Of a stretch of 64,000 nucleotides of DNA, positions 45,360 to 54,043 are shown piece by piece. Made by a program: the position numbers and the translations under genes. Source of the DNA: Verrucomicrobiota bacterium (GTDB taxonomy: Bacteria > Verrucomicrobiota > Verrucomicrobiia > Opitutales > Opitutaceae); contig JAQGOP010000050.1 in NCBI GenBank assembly GCA_028293545.1, positions 62,001 to 126,000 on the forward strand. The letters are read 5' to 3'. Every line of letters starts with the position of its first letter. Position 1 is the stretch's first letter. Below the pieces are notes generated by a model that saw nothing but the letters and a program-made list of their open reading frames with translations, was not told where the DNA came from and did no database searches.

Positions 45360-45451
45360 CCGGAACCGGAATTTTAAACAGGGAGAAGACGATCGGAGGC
45401 TCAGCGCATTGTCTAACGCGCTGAGCGAATCCGGAGAAGAGCCCGGAATGT

Positions 45452-45564
45452 TTGGCCGCAAAGAAGCGCAAGTTGCTGCGGTTTCGGATCGAAACGTCCG
45501 CGCGCTTATAAGCGCTCCCAAATCTCCTTCGCAGCCCCTGAAACTTGCGCTTCTTTGCGGCCAA
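45452..45564. repeat. Perfect 23-bp inverted repeat (GGCCGCAAAGAAGCGCAAG type)
   Basis: The arms at 45452-45474 and 45542-45564 are exact reverse complements separated by 67 bp. They lie in the 525-bp gap between the tricorn-like and M3 genes; I see no RNA gene or ORF of merit elsewhere in that gap. Confidence 0.85.
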
Positions 45565-45724
45565 CCCGCCGGTTTTTCCGAAATCCTTCTTCGACTCCCG
45601 CAAGAAAAAGATCGGGTTCTCCGGATTCGCGTTCAACCACTCGCTCGCAGCCACCCGGCAGAGAGGTGAATTCGGCATTGAGGCGTGGTGATGAGTATGA
45701 CTGGGTTTTCGACAACAACATCCC

Positions 45725-47860
45725 ATGCACTCCTTCCTTCGATTCCATCGTCCCACGATACTCTTTTTGTGTATTGTCGCCGTGGCCTCCGCGGCTGCGC
45801 CCAAGCCGGAAAATTTGGCTGATTTCCAGAGCGAAGCGGCGCGTTTCAACGCGGTGCTTTCCCTGCCGGTTTATCCCGTCACTGTCGACGAAGCCAAGGC
45901 GCAGACGGAAAACGCGATCGGCGCGGCCGACACCGCCCTCGCCGCGCTGGCCGCCCAGGATTTGGGCAAGCTGACGTTCGCGAGCACATTTGCGGACTAC
46001 GATGCAATCGTGGCCCGAGTCAGCGATGTGTACCTGGTTTTAAGTGCGGTGGCGGAATCGAGCACCGACAAGGCGCTGCGCGATTCGGCGAACGAACTGA
46101 CGGTGAAACTCCAGGAATGGAACGTGGGCCTGGATTACCGCGATGGCGTCTACCGCGTGCTCAAGGCCTTCGCCGACACCCGGCCGGCGCTTGATCGCGA
46201 ACAGCAGCGGGTCGTCGACGAACAGATGCGCACCTACCGCCGCGCGGGATTGTCGCTGCCTGCGGCGCAGCGCGGGGAAGCGGAAAAACTGCGGAAGGAA
46301 CTCGCCGGCCTAACCACGGAATTCGCGGTGAACATCAACGAAGCCCGCGCCCCGCTTGATTTCACGGCCGAGGAACTGGTGGGCGTGCCGCAGAGTTTCC
46401 TGGACAGCCCCGGGGTCAGGCAGCCCGACGGCCGGTATCGCGTGATGGCGAACATCACCTGGCACGCCCAGGCCATCGGGGAAAACGCGGATCATCCCGA
46501 CGTGCGCCGCCGCGTCCTCACGGCGCGGTCCCGTTTGGCGCGCGAAACGAACACCGAAGTCCTGACGAAGCTGGTGATCCTCCGCGCCGATATCGCGCAC
46601 CTGCTGGGCTATGCGAACTGGGCCGATTACCAGATCGAGGTGCGCATGGCGAAGAACGGGGCGACCGCGGTGAAGTTCGAAGAGGACCTCGTGACGGGCC
46701 TGCAGCCGAAATTCGACGAGGAAATGGAAACGCTCCGGCGCGTGAAGGCGGCGCAAACCGGCCAGGCCGATGCCCGGCTCGAAATGTCGGACATTCCTTA
46801 TTACACGAACAAGCTGAAGAAGGAAAAATACGCCGTGGATGCGGAAAAGCTCCGCGTCTATTTCCCCTACCAGGCGACGCTCGAGGGCATGTTCGCGATC
46901 TACCAGAAGATCTTCTCGTTGAAATTCACGGCCGTCACGCCGCCCTACGTGTGGGCGCCCGGGGTGCAGCTCTACGTAGTGCAGGACGCGACGACCCGGG
47001 CGCCGATGGGCGCGTTCTACCTGGACATGTTTCCGCGCGAGGGGAAATTTAACCACTTCGCCTGCTTTGGGCTGAAAGCGGGCGGCGTCATGCCCGACGG
47101 AAAATACGACCTGCCGGTGGCCGCGCTCCTGTGCAATTTTCCCGCGCCGTCGGCGGACAAGCCGTCGCTGCTGAAGCACGCCGACGTGGAAACGCTGTTC
47201 CACGAGTTCGGCCACGTGATGCACGGCATGCTGAGTCGTTCGCGGTTCGCGATCCAAGGCGGTTTCAACGTCCCGCTTGATTTCGTGGAAGCGCCGTCGC
47301 AGATGCTCGAAAACTGGGCGTGGGACAAGTCGGTGCTCGACACTTTCGCGGCCGACTATCGCGACCCGGCGAAGAAAATCCCGGCGGAGCTGATCGATTC
47401 CCTCGTCGCCGCGCGCCAGGCCACCGAAGGCTACACGACCCGGCGCCAGCTTGCGATCGGCCTGCTCGACCTCGGGCTCCACACGCTTTCGCCGGAGGAG
47501 GCGCGCAAGGCGGACGTGGTCAAGCTGACCAACGATATCACCGCGCGCGTGAGCATTGCTCCGCCGCCCGACACATTTTGGGCGGGATACATCGGGCACC
47601 TGGCCGGGTACGATGCGGGCTATTATGGATACCTCTGGGCGAAGGTCATGGCGATCGACATGGCGAGTGTGTTCAAGCAGGCGCCGGGCGGGTTCCTCGA
47701 CGAGCAGGTCGGGCGTCGCCTGCGCGACGAGGTCTACGCGGTCGGGCACACGCGCGACGTGGACATCTCGGTTGAGAAATTCCTCGGCCGCCCGCGCTCG
47801 ATGGCGCCGTTCCTCGACTACGTCGGAATCGGGCGTGACCCGGCCGCCGCCAAGCGGTAG
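45725..47860 (+). CDS. M3 family metallopeptidase (oligopeptidase A/Dcp-like), exported
   Basis: A 711-residue zinc peptidase. The catalytic HEFGHVMHGM is near residues 493-502 with the third ligand Glu in VEAPSQMLENW about 25 residues later. The YWYA-type C-terminal region (GYDAGYYGYLWAKVMAIDM) is that of M3 enzymes. An N-terminal signal-like sequence (TILFLCIVAVASAAA) is present, whereas most M3 enzymes are cytoplasmic, so it probably acts in the periplasm on short peptides. Divergent from the tricorn-like gene, which would supply such peptides. Confidence 0.92.
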   Translation: MHSFLRFHRPTILFLCIVAVASAAAPKPENLADFQSEAARFNAVLSLPVYPVTVDEAKAQTENAIGAADTALAALAAQDLGKLTFASTFADYDAIVARVSDVYLVLSAVAESSTDKALRDSANELTVKLQEWNVGLDYRDGVYRVLKAFADTRPALDREQQRVVDEQMRTYRRAGLSLPAAQRGEAEKLRKELAGLTTEFAVNINEARAPLDFTAEELVGVPQSFLDSPGVRQPDGRYRVMANITWHAQAIGENADHPDVRRRVLTARSRLARETNTEVLTKLVILRADIAHLLGYANWADYQIEVRMAKNGATAVKFEEDLVTGLQPKFDEEMETLRRVKAAQTGQADARLEMSDIPYYTNKLKKEKYAVDAEKLRVYFPYQATLEGMFAIYQKIFSLKFTAVTPPYVWAPGVQLYVVQDATTRAPMGAFYLDMFPREGKFNHFACFGLKAGGVMPDGKYDLPVAALLCNFPAPSADKPSLLKHADVETLFHEFGHVMHGMLSRSRFAIQGGFNVPLDFVEAPSQMLENWAWDKSVLDTFAADYRDPAKKIPAELIDSLVAARQATEGYTTRRQLAIGLLDLGLHTLSPEEARKADVVKLTNDITARVSIAPPPDTFWAGYIGHLAGYDAGYYGYLWAKVMAIDMASVFKQAPGGFLDEQVGRRLRDEVYAVGHTRDVDISVEKFLGRPRSMAPFLDYVGIGRDPAAAKR

Positions 47861-47877
47861 TCGTCGGTTTGCTTCCC

Positions 47878-48489
47878 ATGAAAACCACCGACCCGCGGGT
47901 TGATGTTTATATCCGGAAGTCAGCGGCCTTCGCGCAGCCGATCCTGCGCCACCTGCGGGCGCTCGTGCACCGCGGGTGTCCGGAGGCAGGTGAAACCCTC
48001 AAGTGGAGCATGCCGGCTTTCACCCTCGACGGAAAAATCCTGTGCCACATGGCGGCTTTCAAGGCCCACTGCGCCTTTGGATTCTGGCACCAGCGGATGT
48101 TATTTGAACTGGGTCGCGACGGCGGCAAAGCGGAGGAGGCAATGGGCGCGATGGGTCGCGTCACTCGCCTGGAGGATTTGCCGCGCGACGAGGCGATGCT
48201 CCGGTATATTCGGCTGGCGGTGACGATGAGCCAATCCGGCGAGCCGGCGCGGCCGAAGCCGAAGACGAAACGAGCGCTGCCGATGCCCGCGGATTTGACG
48301 GCGGCGCTGAAGAAGAACGCGAAGGCCGGAAAAGTTTTTGCGGACTTCAGCCCGAGTGCGAAGCGCGATTATATCGAATGGATCACCGAGGCGAAGCGCG
48401 AAGCGACAAGGGCGAGCCGCCTGGTGACCGCAGTCGGCTGGGTCGGCGAAGGCAAGACCCGGAATTGGAAGTATCAGAACCTCGCGTAG
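47878..48489 (+). CDS. YdeI/OmpD-associated family protein (DUF1801 domain)
   Basis: A 203-residue protein. The N-terminal DUF1801 part carries LVHRGCPEAGETLKWSMPAF and GKILCHMAAFKAHCAFGFW. The C-terminal YdeI/OmdA-type helical part contains FADFSPSAKRDYIEWITEAKREAT. The function of the family is not settled. Start at ATG 47878 (an in-frame TTG at 47869 is less likely). The TAG stop is contributed by the REP arm at 48486-48509. Confidence 0.85.
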   Translation: MKTTDPRVDVYIRKSAAFAQPILRHLRALVHRGCPEAGETLKWSMPAFTLDGKILCHMAAFKAHCAFGFWHQRMLFELGRDGGKAEEAMGAMGRVTRLEDLPRDEAMLRYIRLAVTMSQSGEPARPKPKTKRALPMPADLTAALKKNAKAGKVFADFSPSAKRDYIEWITEAKREATRASRLVTAVGWVGEGKTRNWKYQNLA

Positions 48490-48568
48490 CGCAGGCGGCC
48501 CGCCTGCTCCGTGACTGGAATTCTGGTTTCGATCTTCGACCCCCGAGCAGGCGGGCCGCCTGCGCTAC
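48486..48568. repeat. REP hairpin, perfect 24-bp inverted repeat
   Basis: The arms at 48486-48509 and 48545-48568 are exact reverse complements, each carrying GCAGGCGGCCCGCCTGC or its reverse, with a 35-bp spacer. The left arm holds the stop codon of the YdeI-like gene. Confidence 0.9.
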
Positions 48569-48591
48569 TTCAATTCACCGGCGAGCTGCGG

Positions 48592-49869
48592 TTAGCGGTG
48601 CAGCGCTGGGAAAAAGAGCGGAGCGCTCAGGGCCAGGCCGTCGCCGACACTCGTGAATTCCCCGCCGTCGCGGATTTTTTCGGCGCCGAAACGCGCGACG
48701 AATTCGCCGCGCAGGCTGCGGATCAATGACGTTCCTCCAGTGAGAAAAACCGTTTCGACACTCGACGGGGCGATGCGCGCGGTGGCGAGGAAACGGTCGA
48801 GGTAACCCGTGATCTGGGCCGTCAAATCCGCGGAGTTTCGGTTGAACTCATCCAGCGTGAGCGTCTCGTCCAACACGATGCGCGGGTGACGGAAACGGAG
48901 TGGCGCGGTGTCCTGCGACGTGAGCGCGATCTTGGCGCCCTCGATCATTTGGAAAATCGCGAAGCCCTGGTTGTCCTTCACCAGCGACTCCAGTCGTTCG
49001 AACCCCGGCGGGTTGTCGGAAAGCCGCGCGAGCCGCCAGATCAGGTCGAGCTTCGGCGCGTTGCGCAGGAAAACAATCTGGTCCCACTGGCAGATCTGCC
49101 GGTGCAGCGTGTCGGGCACCTCGAGGCGTTTGCCCCAGGATTCATAGGTCGCACCGCGGCCAAAGCGCGGCGTGAGCTTGTGCCACATCGTCGCCGAATC
49201 GTACTTGTTGCCGGCGACCGGAAGGCCGCCGGTGGCGAGGATGTCGCCGATTCGATCCGTGAGTCCCTGCCGCCGCGGATCGAGTTGGACGACCGTGAAA
49301 TCGGAGGTGCCGCCGCCGAAATCGCCGACCAGCACGCGTTCCGGCCGCTCGATGCGCGCTTCGTAGGCGAAGGCCGCCGCGATGGGTTCGTACTGGAAAT
49401 GGACCTCCTCGAAACCGGCGAGTTGCGCGGCGCGCAAGAGCCGGGCCTGCGCCAGCGCATCTTCCTCGGGATCGGTGGAGAAGACGGCGGGACGTCCCAT
49501 CACGACCCGCTTCACATCCTGCCGCGTGACGCTGTCCCCCTTCGCCTTGAGGAAGCGGAGAAAGAACGCGATTAGGTCCTCGAGCCGGAAGGGCTGGTTG
49601 TTGACGATGGTTTCGGAAAAGGTGCGGTTTGGCAGGATGGTTTTGATCGCCTGGAAAAAACGGCCGCGCATTTCGTCCTGCACGTAACGGAGTTTCGCGG
49701 CGTCCCCGATGAGCGGCGGGTCCTTGCGCAGCGTGTACGGAAAATACATGAACGACGACTCCACGCCGGCGATGCGCGGATCGCGCACCAAGGCGCGTTT
49801 TTCCACGTCCCAGATCGTGATCGAGGAATTGCTGGTGCCGAAATCGATTCCGTAGACGTACGTGCTCAT
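48592..49869 (-). CDS. Hsp70-fold protein without substrate-binding domain (YegD-like)
   Basis: A 425-residue protein that covers only the Hsp70 ATPase domain. Phosphate 1 motif is GIDFGTSNSSI (residues 8-18), phosphate 2 is VGDFGGGTSDFTVV, and the adenosine motif is FLTGGTSLIRSL near the C-terminus. There is a YegD-type insertion with RFGRGATYESWGK. The DnaK peptide-binding and lid domains are absent, so a classical refolding role is unlikely. It lies 479 bp upstream of nothing but repeats and beside htpG on the same strand. Confidence 0.88.
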   Translation of the reverse strand: MSTYVYGIDFGTSNSSITIWDVEKRALVRDPRIAGVESSFMYFPYTLRKDPPLIGDAAKLRYVQDEMRGRFFQAIKTILPNRTFSETIVNNQPFRLEDLIAFFLRFLKAKGDSVTRQDVKRVVMGRPAVFSTDPEEDALAQARLLRAAQLAGFEEVHFQYEPIAAAFAYEARIERPERVLVGDFGGGTSDFTVVQLDPRRQGLTDRIGDILATGGLPVAGNKYDSATMWHKLTPRFGRGATYESWGKRLEVPDTLHRQICQWDQIVFLRNAPKLDLIWRLARLSDNPPGFERLESLVKDNQGFAIFQMIEGAKIALTSQDTAPLRFRHPRIVLDETLTLDEFNRNSADLTAQITGYLDRFLATARIAPSSVETVFLTGGTSLIRSLRGEFVARFGAEKIRDGGEFTSVGDGLALSAPLFFPALHR

Positions 49870-49928
49870 GGGGTAGGGGCAAAACCGGGGGGGCGGCGCG
49901 ATCCCGCAAAAATGCGGGGCGGGGACGG

Positions 49929-50345
49929 CATCGGAGTGCCGCCGCAGTTACAAGGCCCAAATGTAGCGCAGGCATCCTGCCTGCTGAGGTCGAGCCCGCG
50001 TTCGCACTGTGCCGATGCAAGAACCGCTTCCCGCCGCCTGCTTTCAGGGTGAGAGGGTTTGTGGACAGGGTGAATCGCGGACGGGCGGGAGCCGGTCGGA
50101 GACCGGCGCTACGTCGGGCGGAAGCCGGCATCGGAATGCCGCCGCAGTTACAAGGCCCAAATGTAGCGCAGGCATCCTGCCTGCTGAGGTTGAGCCCGCG
50201 TTCGCACTGTGCCGATGCGAGAAACGTTTCCCGCCCGCTTTCGGGGTGAGAGGGTTTCTGGAGGGGGTGGATCGCGGACGGAGGTCAGCAGGCAGGATGC
50301 CTGCGCTACGTCGAGCCGGAGCCGGTCGGAGACCGGCGCTACGTT
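49929..50345. repeat. Two imperfect direct repeats of about 170-200 bp
   Basis: The stretch beginning GGCATCGGAGTGCCGCCGCA at 49929 recurs at 50128 (offset 199 bp). Both copies include AGCGCAGGCATCCTGCCTGC, GAGCCCGCGTTCGCACTGTG, and a GTGAGAGGGTTT segment. Further inverted units lie at 50285-50311 and AGCCGGTCGGAGACCGGCGC at 50087-50112 and 50320-50343. No gene is supported between 49870 and 50348. Confidence 0.85.
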
Positions 50346-50348
50346 GCG

Positions 50349-52190
50349 TTACACCGTCTCGAGCAGCTTGTAGAGCCGCGCCACCATCGACGTGGGGTCG
50401 TCGAGCAGGCCGGCGGAAATCAGGGCGTTGTCGAGGATCTGCTCGGCCACCAGCTTCGCTTTTTCGGGCGCGGCGCTGTGGGTTTCGAACAGGCGCTTCA
50501 TCACGGCGGAACGCGGATTGATTTCGAGCGTGACCCGCGTCGGGCTGTCGGCGCCTTCCTTGTTCATCGCCTTCATCATGCGGCGCATCTGCGGCGTCAT
50601 GAACTTGTCGGCGTTGAGCGCGAGCGCCGGGGAATCCACCAGGCGATCGCTGGCCTTCACCTCGGTGACGCGGTCGCCGAGCGTTTCCTTGAGCCACGAT
50701 GTCAGCTTCTTGGTGTCTTCCTCGCCCAGCGAGCCTTCGGCTTTCGGCAGGTCGGTGAGCTTGACGTCGGAGTGGTCGGCGCCGACGAGCTTCTTGCCGT
50801 CGAATTCGCGGACATTGCCCATCACGTATTCGTCGACGGCTTCGTAGCAGAACAACACCTCGAGGTTGCGGGCCTTGAAGGCCTCGAGGTACGGACCGCT
50901 CTCGATGGCGGCGCGATTCGGGCCGACGAGGTAATAAATTTCCTTCTGGTCCGCGCCCATGCGCGTCACGTAGTCCGCGAAGCTGGTGGCCTTGCCCTTC
51001 TCGGTCAGGGAGGACTCGAACCGGAGGAGCTTCGTGATCTGGTCCTTGTGCGCGAAATCCATCGCGGCGCCTTCCTTGAGGAAAATCCCGAACTCCTGGT
51101 AGAACTCCGTATAGGCATCGGCGTGGTTCTTGGCTTCTTCCTCCAGGAATTTCAGGAAGCGTTTCGTGATGACCTTGTTGAGCTTCTCGATGAGCGCGCG
51201 GTCCTGCATGGTCTCGCGCGAAATGTTGAGCGGGAGGTCCTCGCTATCGACGACGCCCTTGAGGAAGCGCAGCCACTCGGGCAGCAGGTCCTTCGGCTTC
51301 GCGTCGATCATAACCTTGCGGCAGTAGAGCGACACGCTCGGCTCGGTGCGGGCAAAACCCATCTTCTCGGTGTTCTCCTTCGGTAGGAACAGCAGCGCGT
51401 TGATCGCCAGCGGGGCGTCGGCGGAGAAATGGAGGCGCAGGCGCGGCTCATCGAAGGCATGGGCCTGGAACTTGTAGAACTCGGTGTATTCCTCGTCCTT
51501 GATCTCGTTCTTGGAGCGCAGCCAGAGGGCTTGGACGGTGTTGACGTGCTTGCCGTTGAGATTGATCGGGAAGGAAACGAACGCGCTGTAGCGCTCGAGG
51601 ATTTCCTTCACCTTGTGCTCGTCGGCGTAGTCGCCGCAGTCGTCCTTGAGCTCGATGACAATCCTGGAGCCGCGGGTTTGGTCGGCGACCTCCTCGATCT
51701 CGTAGCTGCCCGAACCATCGCTCGTCCACACGTGCGCGGGCTCGGACTTTTTCCAGGAGCGGGAGTAGACCTTGACGCCCTTGGCGACCATGAACGCGGA
51801 GTAGAAACCGACGCCGAACTGGCCGATCAGGTTGGAGTTCTTGGCGCCGCCTTCGCCGAGCGCCTTGAGGAATTGTTTCGAGCCGGAATGCGCGATGGTG
51901 CCGAGGTTCTCGATCAGCTCCGCCCGGGTCATGCCGATGCCGGAATCCACGATCGTGATCGTCTTGGCCTTGTCGTCGGTGGTGACGTTGATCTCAAGCG
52001 TCAGTTGGTCGTCGGCGATGTCCTTTTCCGTGATCTGCGTGTGCCGGATTTTCTCGAGTGCGTCGGACGCGTTGGACACCAGCTCGCGGATGAAGATCTC
52101 CTTCTCGGTGTAGAGGGAATGGATGACGATATCGAGGAGCTGCTTGATCTCGGCTTGGAACTCGAACTTCTGGGGCGTGGCGGTGGACAT
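50349..52190 (-). CDS. htpG: Hsp90 chaperone HtpG
   Basis: A 613-residue bacterial Hsp90, the usual length. The GHKL ATPase domain has ELVSNASDALEKIR, DSGIGMT, LGTIAHSGSKQF and IGQFGVGFYSAFMVA. The middle domain has the catalytic-Arg segment LPLNISRETMQ. The C-terminal dimerisation part follows, and no MEEVD tail is present, as expected in bacteria. Acts in the cytoplasm on late folding steps. Start at ATG 52190. Confidence 0.97.
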   Translation of the reverse strand: MSTATPQKFEFQAEIKQLLDIVIHSLYTEKEIFIRELVSNASDALEKIRHTQITEKDIADDQLTLEINVTTDDKAKTITIVDSGIGMTRAELIENLGTIAHSGSKQFLKALGEGGAKNSNLIGQFGVGFYSAFMVAKGVKVYSRSWKKSEPAHVWTSDGSGSYEIEEVADQTRGSRIVIELKDDCGDYADEHKVKEILERYSAFVSFPINLNGKHVNTVQALWLRSKNEIKDEEYTEFYKFQAHAFDEPRLRLHFSADAPLAINALLFLPKENTEKMGFARTEPSVSLYCRKVMIDAKPKDLLPEWLRFLKGVVDSEDLPLNISRETMQDRALIEKLNKVITKRFLKFLEEEAKNHADAYTEFYQEFGIFLKEGAAMDFAHKDQITKLLRFESSLTEKGKATSFADYVTRMGADQKEIYYLVGPNRAAIESGPYLEAFKARNLEVLFCYEAVDEYVMGNVREFDGKKLVGADHSDVKLTDLPKAEGSLGEEDTKKLTSWLKETLGDRVTEVKASDRLVDSPALALNADKFMTPQMRRMMKAMNKEGADSPTRVTLEINPRSAVMKRLFETHSAAPEKAKLVAEQILDNALISAGLLDDPTSMVARLYKLLETV

Positions 52191-52255
52191 AGATTAGGAG
52201 CAGGTCAGTTAATGGGCACTTGAGCTGAAATCAAGTGGCGCGAGCTTCATTTAAA

Positions 52256-52395
52256 TAAGCGCAGGCGGCTCGCCGCGTGGAAACTCAGCCGTAGCCTCCG
52301 GAGCAGGCGGCCGCCTGCGCTACCCTGGTCGGCTCGGGCATGCTCGCTACCCGCTACTTCGGGCAGAAGCAGGCGGGCCGCCTGCGCTACTTCAG
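52256..52395. repeat. Composite REP-like element, degenerate copy
   Basis: Arms GCAGGCGGC... at about 52260-52280, 52302-52322 and 52369-52393, with a CTCGCTACCCGCTACTTCG unit at 52345-52360. The right arm ends against the stop codon of livF. Confidence 0.75.
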
Positions 52396-53099
52396 CCCCC
52401 GAGATAGGTTGCCTTCAGCTGGGGATCGTTGCGGAGCTGCTTGCTCTCGCCCTGCATCACGATGTGGCCGGTTTCGAGCACGTACGCTTTCTGGCTCACT
52501 TCCAAGGCGAGGTTCGCGTTCTGCTCGACGAGGAGGATCGTGATGCCCTGCTTCTGGTTAATTTCCACGATCTTCTCGAAGATGGTGCTGATGAGCCGGG
52601 GCGCGATGCCGAGCGAGGGTTCGTCGAGCATCAGGAATTTCGGATTCCCCATGAGCGCACGGCCGATGGCGAGCATCTGCTGTTCGCCGCCGGAGAGCGT
52701 GCCGGCCATCTGCTTGGCGCGTTCCTTCAGGCGGGGGAAAACGGAAAACACATACTCCCGGTTCTTCGCGATGAGCTCGGCGTCGTTTTGAAGGTACGCG
52801 CCCATCGAGAGGTTTTCGTCGACGGTGAGATTCGAAAAAATCATGCGCCCTTCCGGCACATGGCAGAGTCCCTTGGCGACGATCTTGTGCGCGGGCGTGC
52901 GCGTGATGTCCTCGCCCATGAACTCGATCTTGCCGGTCTTCGGGCGGAGGAGCCCGGAGATGGTGCGCAGCGTGGTGGTTTTCCCGGCGCCGTTGCCGCC
53001 GATCAGCGTGACGATCGAGCCCTGTTCGATCGTGAACGAAATCCCCGCCAACGCCGAAATGGCGCCATAGGAGACGGAGAGATCAGTGACGGAAAGCAT
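52392..53099 (-). CDS. livF: Branched-chain amino acid ABC transporter ATPase LivF
   Basis: A 235-residue ABC ATPase. Walker A is GGNGAGKTTT (residues 34-43), signature TLSGGEQQML, Walker B FLMLDEPSLGIAP, switch His replaced by VEQNANLALE typical of LivF. It powers uptake of branched-chain amino acids or similar compounds together with LivG. Last gene of the leftward operon, separated from livG by 152 bp that hold an inverted repeat. Confidence 0.93.
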   Translation of the reverse strand: MLSVTDLSVSYGAISALAGISFTIEQGSIVTLIGGNGAGKTTTLRTISGLLRPKTGKIEFMGEDITRTPAHKIVAKGLCHVPEGRMIFSNLTVDENLSMGAYLQNDAELIAKNREYVFSVFPRLKERAKQMAGTLSGGEQQMLAIGRALMGNPKFLMLDEPSLGIAPRLISTIFEKIVEINQKQGITILLVEQNANLALEVSQKAYVLETGHIVMQGESKQLRNDPQLKATYLGG

Positions 53100-53104
53100 G
53101 GGGA

Positions 53105-53247
53105 ATTGCGGATTGCGGATACCGGATACCGGAAAGTTCAGATTAAATTCAAGCGGTGGAAGAGAGAGCGGGTGGAAACCGGAAAATTTGGATCAATTCG
53201 ACCGGGAGGATTGGCCTATCCGGTTTCCGGTATCCGCAATCCGCAAT
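53105..53247. repeat. Perfect 22-bp inverted repeat between livG and livF
   Basis: Arms at 53105-53126 and 53226-53247 are exact reverse complements (core GATTGCGGATACCGG). The unit lies inside an operon, so it is transcribed and could form a long-range stem that tunes livF expression or mRNA decay. Confidence 0.85.
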
Positions 53248-53251
53248 CGGC

Positions 53252-54043
53252 TCAGTGGTGCGAAAGGTTCGTGGTGTGGTCTTCGCCCAGGTAGGCTTCG
53301 ATGACCTTCGGGTCGCCTTGGATCGCGGCGGGGTCGCCTTCGGCGATTTTCACGCCGTAATCCAGGACCGCGATGCGCTGGCAGACGCCCATCACGACTT
53401 TCATCGAATGCTCCACGAGCAGGATCGAGAGGTTGAACTGTTTCTGGATCTGCTGGATGAGGCGGATCAGGTCGACTTTCTCCGACGGGTTCATCCCGGC
53501 CGCGGGCTCGTCGAGCAGCAGGAGCCTCGGCTTGGTCGCGAGGCAGCGAACGATCTCGAGCCGGCGCTGCTCGCCGTATGGCAGGCTCTTCGCGGGCGCG
53601 TCCCGAAAACGACGGAGGTTGAAAATATCGAGCAACTCCTCGGCGCGCTTCGTGATCGCGGCCTCGTCGCCGCGGAACGCGCGGAGCCGGACCATCGTCT
53701 GGAAGGGACTGGTGCCGCGGTGAAGGTTGCAGGCGACGCGGACGTTGTCGAAAACCGAGAGGCTCCCGAAGAGCCGGATATTCTGGAAAGTCCGCGCGAT
53801 GCCGCACTCCACGATTTCGTTCACGGCGAGGCCGGCGAGGTTGCGCCCGCCGAAAGTCACCGAGCCATCGGTCGCCTGGTAGACGCCGGTGATGACGTTG
53901 AAGACCGTGGTCTTGCCCGCGCCATTGGGGCCGATGAGCCCGCAGAGTTCGCCTTCGCCCACGGTGAAATCGACGCCGTTGACGGCGGTGAGCCCGCCGA
54001 AGCGAATCGTGGTCTTGTCCAGCTGGAGCAGCGGCGCCGGCAT
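53252..54043 (-). CDS. livG: Branched-chain amino acid ABC transporter ATPase LivG
   Basis: A 263-residue ABC ATPase. Walker A GPNGAGKTTVFN, signature SLPYGEQRRLEI, Walker B LLLLDEPAAGMNP, and VEHSMKVVMG. The YGEQ signature and the CGIARTFQNIRLF Q-loop region are characteristic of LivG. Starts within the livM stop (TGATG), so the two are coupled. Confidence 0.94.
   Translation of the reverse strand: MPAPLLQLDKTTIRFGGLTAVNGVDFTVGEGELCGLIGPNGAGKTTVFNVITGVYQATDGSVTFGGRNLAGLAVNEIVECGIARTFQNIRLFGSLSVFDNVRVACNLHRGTSPFQTMVRLRAFRGDEAAITKRAEELLDIFNLRRFRDAPAKSLPYGEQRRLEIVRCLATKPRLLLLDEPAAGMNPSEKVDLIRLIQQIQKQFNLSILLVEHSMKVVMGVCQRIAVLDYGVKIAEGDPAAIQGDPKVIEAYLGEDHTTNLSHH

Noticed and set aside
42311-45424. 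A 1037-codon open frame on the plus strand opposite the tricorn-like gene
   Set aside because: Its translation is Val/Gly/Arg/Asp-rich without any domain and mirrors the third-position GC bias of the real gene on the minus strand. Several other long antisense frames (for example 38402-40318 and 54295-55959) are the same artefact.
49929-50345. CRISPR array
   Set aside because: Only two long imperfect copies are present, without regular spacers, and no cas gene is nearby. They are duplicated REP-type palindromes.
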